Positions 42,724 to 52,022 of a stretch of 64,000 bases of DNA are shown here, in pieces (positions within the stretch are counted from its first letter, which is position 1; the number at the start of each line of letters is the position of its first letter). The position numbers and the translations under genes are program-made. Source of the DNA: Streptomyces toyocaensis (GTDB taxonomy: Bacteria; Actinomycetota; Actinomycetes; Streptomycetales; Streptomycetaceae). The notes beneath the pieces are model-generated. The model had not been told where the DNA came from and searched no databases. It worked only from the letters and a program-made list of their open reading frames with translations. The DNA is taken from contig NZ_JFCB01000012.1 in NCBI RefSeq assembly GCF_000725125.1, positions 62,001-126,000 on the forward strand. The letters run 5' to 3'.

Positions 42724-44022
42724 ATGCAGCCGCAGCCGCGACGACGCCGGATATCCCCGCGCCGCCTGGCCGCACTGGCATCGGTCTCCGCCCTCACCTT
42801 CGCCGTCAGCACCTCGGCCGGCCACGGCCACCTCTCCCCCGGCGCCTCCGTCGCCGGCGCCGGACCCGGCTCCCTGTCCCCCACCTCCGCCCACGGCCCC
42901 TGCCTGATCAGCGGCGACCGTGACGTGCAGATGTCCGAAGGCATCCCCACGGCCCCCGGCTACACCCGCTCCACCGGCACGGTCCGCGCCCTCACCCTGA
43001 TGATCGACTTCTCCGACGCCCCCGGCGAGGGCGACGCCCTCGACCGCTACCGGGAGTTCTTCCCCCAGACCCGCGAGTGGTTCGCCACCAGCTCCTACGG
43101 CCGCCTCGACTACCGCCCCGAGATCCCGGTCCCCGACTGGCTGCGCATGCCCAAGTCCTTCCGTGCGTACGGCATAGAGCGCGGCGCCCCCTTCGACCCC
43201 GGCTACCGCGAACTGGTCCGCGACATCGTGGCCGAGGCCGATCCCGAGGTGGACTTCCAGTCGTACGACCTGCTGAACGTGCTGGTGACCCCCAACGCGG
43301 GCCCGGCCGCCCTCGACACGGTCCTGTCCGTCACCTTCGCCGGCAACGGGGAGGCCCCGACCGCCGACGGCGTCCCCGTCGCCAACGCGTCCTTCGTCTA
43401 CTCCCGCCAGGACGACGGCTCCGGCTCCTACGACCTCACCGGCTACCGCGTCCTGCCGCACGAGAACGGCCACGTCTTCGGCCTGCCCGACCTGTACACG
43501 GCCGAGGGCGGCGGCGCGGTCGGCCACTGGGACATCATGAGCGAGGACTGGGGCGCCAACAACGACCTCCTCGCCTGGCACAAGTGGAAGCTGGGCTGGC
43601 TGGACGCGTCCCAGGTCGGCTGCGCGGCGAACCGGGGCACGCGGGAGTACGCGCTCACCCCCCTGGCGCGGGCGGGCGGCCCGAAACTCGTCTTCATCCC
43701 CCTGGACGGCCACTCCGGTTACGCCGTCGAACTGCGCACCCGCGCCGGCAACGACGAGGCGGTGTGCCGCCCCGGCATCCTCGTCTACCGCGTCGACGCG
43801 ACCGTGGACACCGGCATGGGCCCGATCACCGTCCACGACTCCCGCCGCGACAGCGGCGGCTGCACCCGCGCCCCGAACGTCCACGCGGAACTCTCGGACG
43901 CGCCGTTCACCCCGGGCGAGCGCTTCGAGGACCGCCGGGCGGGGATCAGGGTGGCGGTGACGGCGGCGGATGCGGAGACGGAGACGTACCGGATACGGGT
44001 CACCCGCACGTCGCGGAGCTGA
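42724..44022 (+). CDS. Secreted M6-like zinc metalloprotease
   Basis: 432-aa exported protease. The signal peptide has a strongly basic start (R-R-R-R-I-S-P-R-R-L) and a hydrophobic stretch A-A-L-A-S-V-S-A-L-T-F-A-V, ending near residue 38; the two Arg pairs do not form a clear Tat motif. The zinc site is H-E-N-G-H-V-F-G-L-P-D (residues about 247-257), the HExxH motif of M6/immune-inhibitor-A-like enzymes. I-M-S-E-D-W-G follows as the Met-turn region. ATG at 42724 has GGAGG 8 nt upstream. Family M6 assignment is by motif and overall fold order. Confidence 0.85.
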   Translation: MQPQPRRRRISPRRLAALASVSALTFAVSTSAGHGHLSPGASVAGAGPGSLSPTSAHGPCLISGDRDVQMSEGIPTAPGYTRSTGTVRALTLMIDFSDAPGEGDALDRYREFFPQTREWFATSSYGRLDYRPEIPVPDWLRMPKSFRAYGIERGAPFDPGYRELVRDIVAEADPEVDFQSYDLLNVLVTPNAGPAALDTVLSVTFAGNGEAPTADGVPVANASFVYSRQDDGSGSYDLTGYRVLPHENGHVFGLPDLYTAEGGGAVGHWDIMSEDWGANNDLLAWHKWKLGWLDASQVGCAANRGTREYALTPLARAGGPKLVFIPLDGHSGYAVELRTRAGNDEAVCRPGILVYRVDATVDTGMGPITVHDSRRDSGGCTRAPNVHAELSDAPFTPGERFEDRRAGIRVAVTAADAETETYRIRVTRTSRS

Positions 44023-44390
44023 CTCCGGCGCACCGGCGTCACACGAACGGCCCGTTTCCCGGCCCACGCCCCCTCCGGTCCGACGTCCCCCCGGCCGGTG
44101 ACGCGGATCACGGGGCTGACCCGGGCGTTCCCTCGTCCGCAGCCGAAGGGCGTCCCGTCCACCCGCTCCGACCCGCGCGCCGGCCTGCCTTCGTGGAGCC
44201 TGGTCGACATGCGCGGAGCGCAGGCCGGGGTGGGCGCTCCCGCTTCGCCGGACCGCGCCTGGGGTGATCTGGAACGCCGGGCTCATCACCCAAGGTCGGG
44301 ACCGGTTGCGCCCCGGGGAGCGACAGCGCTGCCGGCGTCGACACCTTGCGGGAGCTCACGATGTGGACACCGGGCAGGCCCGCTGATCGG
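44023..44390. other. 368-bp intergenic stretch
   Basis: No gene recognised. Short minus-strand frames lack ribosome sites and family features. Confidence 0.5.
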
Positions 44391-45032
44391 TCAGGCGAGG
44401 GTCATCAGGGACTCCCTGACGGGGCGCCCTCCTCCGGAGACCTCGAAACACGTGTTGTGCGTCGTGGCGACGTCCAGCGAGGCGACGACGACGGCGGCGA
44501 GGTCCGCCCGGGCCAACGACCCTTCGGGCACCTGCTCGCCGACCGTGATCCGGCCGGTGGCGGCACCGTCGGTGAGCCACGGCGGGCGGATGACCGTCCA
44601 GGTCATGCCCGATGCCGCGAGATGCACGTCGGCCGCGCCCTTGGCCTGACCGGTGGCCCGCAGGTACCCCGGCAGTCGCGCGGGGTCGCCGCTGCCCATC
44701 ATGGACACCTGGATCCACCGCTTCACACCTGCGGCTGCCGCCGCGTCGACGGCTGCGATGATGCCCTGCCGATCGATCAGGTCGGCCTGCCTCCTGCTCA
44801 TGCTGCGGCTCGCGGCGGCGTTGACGACGATCTCGGTCGCGGCGAAGACCTCCGCGAACCGGTGGTCTGGGGCCGCCAGGTCGAGCGCGACGAGATCGAC
44901 GCCGCCGACGGCCGACTTGGCCGCCTTCTCCGGTTTCCGTACGGCACCACGCACCGAGTGACCGAGACTGAGGAGTTGCTCGACGACCAGGCGGCCGGTG
45001 GCTCCCGAGGCGCCGAGGACGGTGATGGTCAT
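44391..45032 (-). CDS. NAD(P)-binding NmrA/SDR-a-type protein
   Basis: 213-aa Rossmann protein. M-T-I-T-V-L-G-A-S-G-A-T-G-R is the atypical-SDR glycine motif; the NADP-binding Arg region R-K-P-E-K follows. Similar to BVR-B/NmrA-like oxidoreductases. It sits 166 bp downstream of the aldo-keto reductase on the same strand, so it may be the last cluster gene, but the gap makes this uncertain. Confidence 0.85.
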   Translation of the reverse strand: MTITVLGASGATGRLVVEQLLSLGHSVRGAVRKPEKAAKSAVGGVDLVALDLAAPDHRFAEVFAATEIVVNAAASRSMSRRQADLIDRQGIIAAVDAAAAAGVKRWIQVSMMGSGDPARLPGYLRATGQAKGAADVHLAASGMTWTVIRPPWLTDGAATGRITVGEQVPEGSLARADLAAVVVASLDVATTHNTCFEVSGGGRPVRESLMTLA

Positions 45033-45198
45033 GTCGTGGTCCTACCTTTCCAGGCATGGGGCTGATCTGGTCATGCGCAGGGTGCCGGCGGAGGTGGCCG
45101 TGCCCGGGATCCGGACCGGGCCCGACACCGGCGAACGCGTCACCGCTGCACGGTGATCGACACGGACGCCTCAGCGCAGCGGTGAGGGCGTTCGCGGG

Positions 45199-46179
45199 TC
45201 ACAGGTTCAGCGTGGCCATCCGCGCCGCGTCGTAGCGCTCGCCGACGACGGCACCGGCGGGTATGGCCTCCGTCACGGCCCGGGCGAGTTCGTCGGTGAG
45301 GGGGACGTCGCACGCCCGCAGGTTCTCGTCGAGGTGACTGCGCCGCCTGGTTCCCGGGATCGGTACGACGTCGAGTCCCTGGTACAGCAGCCAGGCGAGG
45401 GCGAGCTGGGCGGGCGTGGCGTCCGCCGCGGCGGCGAGCTCGCGCAACCGCTCGACGAGGGCCCGGTTGGTGAGGAGGCTGCTCTCCTGGAAACGCGGCG
45501 CCAGCCGGCGGACGTCGCCCTCGGGGAACTGGCCGGTGCTCGTCACCGTGCCCGTGAGCAGGCCGCGCCCCATGGGGGCGTAGGCGACGAGTCCGATGCC
45601 CAGTTCCCGCAGGGTGGGCAGGTGCTCGTCCTCGATGCCGCGGCTGAAGAGGGAGTACTCGTACTGTCCCGCGGTGATCGGGTGGACTGCGTGGGCCCGC
45701 CGCACCGTTGCCGGTGCGGCTTCGGAGATGCCCAGGTGGCGCACCTTCCCCGCGGCCACGAGCTCGGACAGCGCGCCCCAGGTCTCCTCGATGGGGACCG
45801 TCGGGTCGATGCGGTGCTGGTAGTAGAGGTCGATGTGGTCGACGCCGAGGCGTCGGAGGGAAGCGTCGCAGGCCGACCGTACGTAGTCGGGACGGCCGTT
45901 GACACCCTTGAGGGTGCCGTCCGGCAGGCGCTCGACGCCGAACTTGGTGGCGAGTACGACCTCGTCCCGGCGGTCCGCGATCGCCCGGCCGACGAGCCGC
46001 TCGTTGGTGAACGGCCCGTACATGTCCGCGGTGTCGAGCAGAGTGACCCCCTGATCGAGGGCGTGCCTGATGGTGGCGACCGACTCGGCGTCGTCGCCGG
46101 GGCCGTAGAGATCGCTCATCCCCATGCAGCCCAGGCCGAGGGCCGGGACGGCGAGGGTGGACAGCCGGCGCTGGAGCAT
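45199..46179 (-). CDS. Aldo-keto reductase
   Basis: 326-aa NADPH-dependent (beta/alpha)8 oxidoreductase. Catalytic tetrad in order: Asp in L-L-D-T-A-D, Tyr in D-M-Y-G-P-F, Lys in A-T-K-F-G, His in Y-Y-Q-H-R. ATG with AGGAG 5 nt upstream. End of the run SARP-acc alpha-lactonase-HadA-HadB-AKR with short gaps, so it may reduce a carbonyl on the cluster product. Also resembles general detoxification AKRs. Confidence 0.92.
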   Translation of the reverse strand: MLQRRLSTLAVPALGLGCMGMSDLYGPGDDAESVATIRHALDQGVTLLDTADMYGPFTNERLVGRAIADRRDEVVLATKFGVERLPDGTLKGVNGRPDYVRSACDASLRRLGVDHIDLYYQHRIDPTVPIEETWGALSELVAAGKVRHLGISEAAPATVRRAHAVHPITAGQYEYSLFSRGIEDEHLPTLRELGIGLVAYAPMGRGLLTGTVTSTGQFPEGDVRRLAPRFQESSLLTNRALVERLRELAAAADATPAQLALAWLLYQGLDVVPIPGTRRRSHLDENLRACDVPLTDELARAVTEAIPAGAVVGERYDAARMATLNL

Positions 46180-46228
46180 CGTTCTCCTGTGGGAGGGGAG
46201 TAGGGGTGGCGAGGGTGAGGAGCGGATG

Positions 46229-46657
46229 TCAGGCCAGCCGTACGACCGCCCGCGACATCCCCAGCACCTTCCGTCCGGCGCTGGTCGCGGTGAGGTCGAC
46301 GCGAACCGTGTGGTCGTCGAGCTTGGCCGCGATCCTGCCGCTGACCTCGATGGTCGCGCCCTGGTCGTCGTTCGGGACGACGACGGGCCTGGTGAAGCGG
46401 ACGCCGTACTCGACGACCGAACCCGGGTCGCCGGTCCAGTCCGTGACCACCCGGGCCACCTCGGCCATGGTGAACATGCCGTGCGCGATGACGTCCGGCA
46501 GTCCGACCTCCTTGGCGAACCTCTCGTCCCAGTGGATCGGGTTGAAGTCACCTGAGGCACCCGCGTACCGGACGAGAGTGGCACGGTTCACGCGGAAGGT
46601 CCGGGCAGGCAGCTCGGTGCCGACCTGGACGTCGTCGTATGCGATCTTCGCCGCCAT
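46229..46657 (-). CDS. HadB-like (R)-specific enoyl-ACP hydratase/dehydratase (MaoC family)
   Basis: 142-aa hotdog-fold protein with the catalytic hydratase motif [12 protein letters not shown] and D-V-I-A-H-G-M. It carries the active-site Asp and His, so it is the catalytic subunit of a HadAB-type heterodimer that dehydrates 3-hydroxyacyl-ACP. It follows the HadA-like gene after 7 nt. In most Streptomyces a hadAB pair sits beside murB; this copy lies inside the SARP-headed run and is probably the cluster's own paralogue. Confidence 0.9.
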   Translation of the reverse strand: MAAKIAYDDVQVGTELPARTFRVNRATLVRYAGASGDFNPIHWDERFAKEVGLPDVIAHGMFTMAEVARVVTDWTGDPGSVVEYGVRFTRPVVVPNDDQGATIEVSGRIAAKLDDHTVRVDLTATSAGRKVLGMSRAVVRLA

Positions 46658-46664
46658 GGGGTGA

Positions 46665-47117
46665 TCACGCCTCCCCGGCCGCGCGGGCCACGAGCTTGGT
46701 CCAGCCGGTCACGACGTGCTCACCGGCCTCGTCGTGGACGTCGCCCCGGATGTCCAGGATGTCGTTGCCGGCCATCGACGTGACCGACTCGATGGTCGAG
46801 GTGACCGACAGGCGGTCGCCGGCCCGCACCGGGCGGTTGTAGGCGAACCTCTGGTCGCCGTGCACCACCCGGCTGTAGTCCAGGCCCAGCCGGGGGTCTT
46901 CGATGACCTCGCCCGCGGCCCGGTAGGTGATCGCGAACACGAAGGTCGGCGGGGCGATCACGTCCCGGTGGCCGAGCGCCTTGGCGGCCTCCGGGTCGGT
47001 GTACGCCGGGGTCGGGTCACCCACCGCCTCCGCGAACTCACGGATTTTCTCCCGGCCCACCTCGTAGGGCTCGGTGGGCGGATAGCTCCGCCCCACGAAG
47101 GACTGGTCGAGCGCCAT
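46665..47117 (-). CDS. HadA-like MaoC-family subunit
   Basis: 150-aa hotdog protein with the N-terminal MaoC-dehydratase form: S-F-V-G-R-S-Y-P-P-T-E-P-Y-E-V-G and D-P-T-P-A-Y-T-D-P-E-A-A. The D-x-N-P-x-H hydratase motif is absent, as expected for the non-catalytic, substrate-binding HadA subunit. ATG at 47117 has GGGAGG upstream. Pairs with the next gene. Confidence 0.9.
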   Translation of the reverse strand: MALDQSFVGRSYPPTEPYEVGREKIREFAEAVGDPTPAYTDPEAAKALGHRDVIAPPTFVFAITYRAAGEVIEDPRLGLDYSRVVHGDQRFAYNRPVRAGDRLSVTSTIESVTSMAGNDILDIRGDVHDEAGEHVVTGWTKLVARAAGEA

Positions 47118-47137
47118 GGCCCGCACCTCCCGATGTG

Positions 47138-48211
47138 TCAGTAGCGGCGGAGGACGAAGCCGTCCCTGGTCTCCGTGCCGCCGCTCCGGAAAAGGACGTC
47201 GACGTTGCTGCTGAGGACGTAGTCACCGGACGGCGTGAGAGCCATCGTCGTGGGCGCCGCCTCGGGGGATGCCTGTTCGCTCACCACGCGGGCGCTCTTC
47301 CAGCCGTCGTCCGAGCGAAGCCTGAACAGGGCGTCGACGCCGTCGGAACGGATCGTGTTGGTCGCCGCGTAGAGGGTGCCGTCGGCGCCGAGCGCCATGC
47401 CGTCGGTGCCGGGGATGCGGCGGTCCAGCTTGATCTCCGTCACGTCGCCGGGAGCGCGCAGCGGGATCCGGAAGAGCCGGCCGGTGTCGTAGCGGACGGT
47501 GATGAGGAAGCCGGCCGGGTGGTAGACGATGCCGTTGACGCCGACGTTGGGCATGCCGGCGGAGTCGTAACCGGCGTCGATCTTCTCGTCGTAGGCGAAG
47601 GTCGACGCGGTGCCGGACTTGGTCACCTTGAAGATCTTGCCAGTGAAGGAGTCGGTGACGTAGGCGTTGCCCGCCGGGTCGAGGACGAGGTCGTTGGCCA
47701 GGTGAAGGCCCGGCGACCGGCTGAGGTCGACGCGCTTCTTCAGGGCACCGGTGGTCAGGTCGAAGATGGCCACACCGGCGTAGCGGCCGCGTGTCTGCGG
47801 GCTGGATCCAACGCTGAGCAGGGCGTTCGGCCCGGCGTAGACATCGCCGTAGGTCGCCAGGAGGCGGTTGCGGGCCGGGTCGACCCGGATGCCGCCGGTC
47901 GCGATCAGGCTGGGGTCGTCGACAAGGGTGCGTGGTATGCCGTCGGCGCCCACGACGGAGATCGTCCCGTAGCGCAGGGACCCGATCAGGAACGCGTTCC
48001 TGGTCGGGTCCCAGGCGAAGCCCTCGGGGTGGATCGCGTGACCGGTGCCCTGGATCGTCTCCGGAAGAGCGGTCACCGGCGCTGTGCTCCGGGACGGCCG
48101 GGGCTCGACGGACTGGGCCGCCGGGGTGAGGGACAGGACCAGGGCCGCCGCGACGGCGAGAACGCCCGAGGCGGTGCCGGACGCACGCCAACGGCGATGG
48201 GTGGCAAGCAT
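47138..48211 (-). CDS. Secreted SMP-30/gluconolactonase-like beta-propeller protein
   Basis: 357 aa. The signal peptide (hydrophobic core G-V-L-A-V-A-A-A-L-V-L-S-L, A-x-A-type cleavage about residue 33) is followed by a six-bladed propeller. The lactonase metal ligands are in place: Glu in H-P-E-G-F-A-W, Asn in A-N-D-L-V-L-D and Asp in T-D-G-M-A-L-G. Other family members hydrolyse sugar or fatty lactones. In a cluster with an AfsA-type synthase, a secreted lactonase acting on the product is possible but unproven. AAGGAG precedes the ATG. Confidence 0.87.
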   Translation of the reverse strand: MLATHRRWRASGTASGVLAVAAALVLSLTPAAQSVEPRPSRSTAPVTALPETIQGTGHAIHPEGFAWDPTRNAFLIGSLRYGTISVVGADGIPRTLVDDPSLIATGGIRVDPARNRLLATYGDVYAGPNALLSVGSSPQTRGRYAGVAIFDLTTGALKKRVDLSRSPGLHLANDLVLDPAGNAYVTDSFTGKIFKVTKSGTASTFAYDEKIDAGYDSAGMPNVGVNGIVYHPAGFLITVRYDTGRLFRIPLRAPGDVTEIKLDRRIPGTDGMALGADGTLYAATNTIRSDGVDALFRLRSDDGWKSARVVSEQASPEAAPTTMALTPSGDYVLSSNVDVLFRSGGTETRDGFVLRRY

Positions 48212-48265
48212 GTTGGCTCCTTGACAGAGGTGAGGAAGAGGTGAGGCGGAGGACGGGAGCGTGGG

Positions 48266-50041
48266 TCAGCCTCTGATCTCGCAGATGGCGGCGCCGGAGG
48301 TGAGGGAGGCGCCGGCCTCGACGGACAGGGCCGTGATGGTGCCGGACTTGTGGGCGCTGAGGGGCTGCTCCATCTTCATGGCCTCCAGGACGACGACGAG
48401 GTCGCCTTCCTGGACCGCCTGGCCCTCTTCGACGGCGATCTTGACAATCGTGCCCTGCATGGGCGAGGCGAGCGTGTCGCCTGAGGCGACGGGACCGGAC
48501 TTCTTCGCTGTGCGGCGCTTGGGCTTGGCACCGGCGGCGAGGCCGGCGCGGGCGAGCGACATGCCCAGGGAGGAGGGCAGGGAGACCTCCAGGCGCCTGC
48601 CGCCGACCTCGACGACGACCGTCTCGCGGTCGGCCTCCTCGTCGGCCTCGGAGGTGTCGGCGGGGGCGGCGAAAGGCTCGATGTCGTTGACGAACTCGGT
48701 CTCGATCCAGCGGGTGTGGACCGTGAACGGCTTGCCGGAGCCGGCCAGCTCCGGCGCGAACCCCGGGTCGGTGACCACCTTGCGGTGGAACGGGACCGCC
48801 GTGGCCATGCCCTCCACCTGGAACTCCTCCAGCGCACGGGCGGCCCGCTCCAGCGCCTCCTTGCGAGTGCGGCCGGTGACGATCAGCTTCGCCAGCAGCG
48901 AGTCCCACGCCGGACCGATCACCGAGCCGGACTCGACACCCGCGTCCAGCCGCACACCGGGACCGGACGGCGGTACGAACGTCGTCACGGTGCCGGGGGC
49001 CGGGAGGAAGCCCCGTCCTGGGTCCTCGCCGTTGATGCGGAACTCGAAGGAGTGGCCGCGCAGCACCGGGTCGTCGTAGCCGAGTTCCTCGCCGTCGGCG
49101 ATACGGAACATCTCGCGGACCAGGTCGATGCCGGCGACCTCCTCGGTGACGGGGTGTTCGACCTGGAGGCGGGTGTTGACCTCGAGGAAGGAGATCGTGC
49201 CGTCCAGGCCGACCAGGAACTCCACCGTTCCCGCACCGACGTAGCCGGCCTCCTTCAGGATCGCCTTGGACGACCGGTAGAGCTCGGCGACCTGCTCGTC
49301 GGACAGGAACGGCGCGGGGGCCTCCTCGACCAGCTTCTGGTGGCGGCGCTGCAGCGAGCAGTCACGGGTGGAGACGACGATCACCTTGCCGTGCTGGTCG
49401 GCCAGGCACTGCGTCTCCACATGGCGGGGCTTGTCGAGGTAACGCTCGACGAAGCATTCACCGCGCCCGAAGGCGGCCACCGCCTCACGCACCGCCGAGT
49501 CGTACAGCTCCGGCACCTCTTCCCGGGTCCTCACCACCTTCAGGCCGCGTCCGCCGCCGCCGAAGGCGGCCTTGATGGCGATCGGCAGGCCGTGCTCCTC
49601 GGCGAAGGCGGCGACCTCGTCGGCCCCGCAGACGGGGGCGGAAGTGCCGGCGACGAGGGGGGCTCCGGCGCGCCGGGCGATGCGGCGGGCGGCGACCTTG
49701 TCGCCGAGGTCGCGGATGGCCTGCGGCGGGGGGCCGATCCAGACCAGGCCGGCGTCGAGCACGGCCTGGGCGAACTCGGCGTTCTCCGACAAGAAGCCGT
49801 AGCCGGGGTGGATGGCGTCCGCGTCGGACTCCTTGGCGGCCTTCAGGACCTTCCCGATGTCGAGGTAGCTGGTGGCGGGGGTGTCACCGCCCAGGGCGAA
49901 CGCCTCGTCCGCGGCGCGGACATGCGACGCGTCCCGGTCCGGGTCGGCGTAGACGGCCACGCTCGCGATACCGGCGTCCCGGCAGGCCCGGGCAACGCGG
50001 ACAGCGATTTCGCCACGGTTGGCGATGAGCACCTTGCGCAC
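48266..50041 (-). CDS. Acyl-CoA carboxylase alpha subunit (biotin carboxylase-BCCP)
   Basis: 591-aa fusion. The biotin carboxylase half begins [13 protein letters not shown]; the ATP-grasp core has G-G-G-G-R-G and [10 protein letters not shown]. The BCCP half carries the biotin Lys556 in E-A-M-K-M-E. Together with the beta and epsilon subunits 9-11 kb away it would carboxylate acetyl- or propionyl-CoA to supply extender units. Starts 72 bp after the SARP gene on the same strand. Confidence 0.95.
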   Translation of the reverse strand: MRKVLIANRGEIAVRVARACRDAGIASVAVYADPDRDASHVRAADEAFALGGDTPATSYLDIGKVLKAAKESDADAIHPGYGFLSENAEFAQAVLDAGLVWIGPPPQAIRDLGDKVAARRIARRAGAPLVAGTSAPVCGADEVAAFAEEHGLPIAIKAAFGGGGRGLKVVRTREEVPELYDSAVREAVAAFGRGECFVERYLDKPRHVETQCLADQHGKVIVVSTRDCSLQRRHQKLVEEAPAPFLSDEQVAELYRSSKAILKEAGYVGAGTVEFLVGLDGTISFLEVNTRLQVEHPVTEEVAGIDLVREMFRIADGEELGYDDPVLRGHSFEFRINGEDPGRGFLPAPGTVTTFVPPSGPGVRLDAGVESGSVIGPAWDSLLAKLIVTGRTRKEALERAARALEEFQVEGMATAVPFHRKVVTDPGFAPELAGSGKPFTVHTRWIETEFVNDIEPFAAPADTSEADEEADRETVVVEVGGRRLEVSLPSSLGMSLARAGLAAGAKPKRRTAKKSGPVASGDTLASPMQGTIVKIAVEEGQAVQEGDLVVVLEAMKMEQPLSAHKSGTITALSVEAGASLTSGAAICEIRG

Positions 50042-50113
50042 GTTTCCCTCCTCGGTCAGAACTGGACTTCCACGGACATTTCATGGGTGAATGCCATACG
50101 TATGCGGCGCTTT

Positions 50114-50944
50114 TCAGGAGGCGTTCGGAAGTTGTCCGACAGCCGCCCCCCACCGCCAGTTGTGCGGATGCCGGAGCATACTTTCATCGCCGCCGGACAG
50201 AATCACCTGCTGTATCTGCTGCACGGCACGGGACGGATCCAGGCCGAGTTCTTCCTGAAGTATTCCGCGGAGTTCCTGGTAGGCGTGCAGGGCATCTCCG
50301 CGGCGGCCACTCAGATAAAGGGCGGTGATGAGCTGGCCGTGCAGCCACTCATTGAGCGGATGGCGGACGACGAGGCTTCTGAGTTCCGCCGCAAGCCCGC
50401 CGTGCCGGCCGAGCCGCATGTCCGCCTCGATCCGCTGCTGCAGGACTCTCATGTGCATCTCCTGGAGATGCTGCACGTGCTGCATCAGCACGGGACCGCA
50501 GGTCACGTCGGTCAATACGCCGCCGCTCCACAGCTCCAGCGCCCGGGACAGCACTCGGGACGCCTCGCAGACGTCTCCGGCGTGCAGCAGGGACTCCCCC
50601 TTCCGGGCCAGTCGGAGAAACGTCTCTGCGTCGACTTGCTCGGGTACCGCGCGCAGGACGTAGCCCGCGGACCACGTGTCGATCAGGTGGGCCCCGGCGA
50701 CCCTGTCGGTCTCCTGGGCGAGGATTTTCCGGAGGTGGTAGACATGGGTGCGCACCGTGGACAGCGCGGTCTTCGGGGGGTTCTTCCCCCACAGTTCGTC
50801 GACCAGAATTCTGTGAGGCACGACCGATCCGGCCCGAAGAACCATGAGGGAAAGCAGTTGACGGACCTTCGGGCCGCGCGGAATAGAGCTCTTCTCGTTG
50901 TCGACTCGTATTTCCAGAGGCCCCAGAACATTGAACTTCAGCAC
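50114..50944 (-). CDS. SARP-family pathway activator
   Basis: 276-aa activator of antibiotic clusters. The N-terminal OmpR-type winged helix (L-G-P-L-E-I-R ... R-G-P-K-V-R-Q-L-L-S-L-M-V-L-R-A ... A-L-S-T-V-R-T-H-V-Y-H-L-R) covers residues 5-95. The bacterial transcriptional activation domain covers 100-255 (P-L-N-E-W-L-H-G-Q-L-I-T-A-L-Y-L-S-G-R). No ATPase domain, so it is of the small ActII-ORF4/RedD type. GTG start with GGGGGG upstream. First gene of the left operon. Confidence 0.93.
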   Translation of the reverse strand: MLKFNVLGPLEIRVDNEKSSIPRGPKVRQLLSLMVLRAGSVVPHRILVDELWGKNPPKTALSTVRTHVYHLRKILAQETDRVAGAHLIDTWSAGYVLRAVPEQVDAETFLRLARKGESLLHAGDVCEASRVLSRALELWSGGVLTDVTCGPVLMQHVQHLQEMHMRVLQQRIEADMRLGRHGGLAAELRSLVVRHPLNEWLHGQLITALYLSGRRGDALHAYQELRGILQEELGLDPSRAVQQIQQVILSGGDESMLRHPHNWRWGAAVGQLPNAS

Positions 50945-51044
50945 AGATCCCCCCGCTGGACTCGCATTGCTTTACGGGCACCAACGGAATGCAATCCTTC
51001 CATCCGGTGAAGGGAGTCTGCAAGAAATTGATCCTAAGGTTGAT

Positions 51045-51878
51045 CTAGAGCACATCGAATGATGCGACCGAGGCTTCCCCGCCCGGTCGGCCGCCCTCGG
51101 AGAGCACCGCCACCGAGGTCATGACGTGGTTGTCGGGCAGCAGCCGCACCCAGCCGAGGAGTCGGCAGCCTGCAGGCAGAAGGCCACGGGCGAGGTGGGC
51201 GTGGAGCCGGCCCTCGGCGACCCGCAACTCGACGTCGTGGAAGACGGGTGCGGGCGCGTCGAGCGCGGACAGGGCCTTGTAGACGGCCTCTTTGGCGGAG
51301 AACACGACGGACAGCCGGCTCTCCGGGCGGCGCGCCTGCCGTACCCACTCGTGCTCGTGCGGTGTGCACACCAGTCGTGCCGCGTCCCGGCCGAGGCGAT
51401 CGGTGCGCTCCAGGTCGGTGCCGGTCGCGATCACCCGGGGATGGACGCTGACGAATGACACGCCCACGTGCCCCACGCAGTGGCTGATGGAGCCGCGCAC
51501 CCCCGCCGGGAACACGGGCCGTCGCCCGTTCCGCAGGACCGGCCCGCCGACCCCCAGCGCACGCAACGCCAGGGCCGCCGCTGCCCGGCCCGCGACGAAG
51601 TCGGGCCGCCGGGCCGGCCGCAGAGCGTCTGCCAGCCGCCGCTCCTCGGGATGCAGAGACACCGGCACCCGGGACTCGTCGAGCCGGCACAACGCCAGGG
51701 CCGTCGCCGGGAGCGGCCCGAGCAGGAGGGTGTCGGCGAGGCTGGAGGCGGTGGTGCCGGTACGGGCGCCGGTGGTCGGCGGGGAGGGCCCGTCGGGAAC
51801 GGCGGACACCCGCGGCCCGGCGGGTTCGGCCGTGGCCGCCCGGGGGCGCAGGCCGGGGTGGTGGGTGATGAGGGTCAT
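51045..51878 (-). CDS. 4'-phosphopantetheinyl transferase (Sfp/EntD type)
   Basis: 277-aa enzyme that converts apo-ACP to holo-ACP. Core motifs are I-S-H-C, T-D-L-E-R-T-D (Mg site) and F-S-A-K-E-A-V-Y-K (about residues 196-204). The first 45 residues are Pro/Thr-rich. ATG with AGGAG 6 nt upstream. The likely client is the ACP at 62552. Confidence 0.92.
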   Translation of the reverse strand: MTLITHHPGLRPRAATAEPAGPRVSAVPDGPSPPTTGARTGTTASSLADTLLLGPLPATALALCRLDESRVPVSLHPEERRLADALRPARRPDFVAGRAAAALALRALGVGGPVLRNGRRPVFPAGVRGSISHCVGHVGVSFVSVHPRVIATGTDLERTDRLGRDAARLVCTPHEHEWVRQARRPESRLSVVFSAKEAVYKALSALDAPAPVFHDVELRVAEGRLHAHLARGLLPAGCRLLGWVRLLPDNHVMTSVAVLSEGGRPGGEASVASFDVL

Positions 51879-51906
51879 GGCTGCTCCTGTGGGCGCGGGG
51901 CAGGCA

Positions 51907-51946
51907 GCCGGCGGGCGCCCGGTGTCGTGTACCGGGGCCCGCCGGC
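51907..51946 (-). terminator. Terminator after the cluster MFS gene
   Basis: GCCGGCGGGC pairs with the downstream GCCCGCCGGC, with an inner CCCGGT/ACCGGG stem. Confidence 0.65.
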
Positions 51947-52022
51947 GAGGAGGTCACCTCCCGCCGTCCGTGGACCGGCCGCCGGGACGCGGACTTCGTG
52001 GGGACCTTCGGGCCGGCGCGGC

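Noticed and set aside
44108..44359. 83-aa minus-strand frame in the gap before the NmrA-like gene
   Set aside because: No ribosome site, signal or domain; composition typical of random high-GC frames.
51045..51878. PPTase as holo-ACP synthase AcpS
   Set aside because: Length (277 aa) and F-S-A-K-E-A-V-Y-K with T-D-L-E motifs fit Sfp/EntD, not the 120-aa AcpS.
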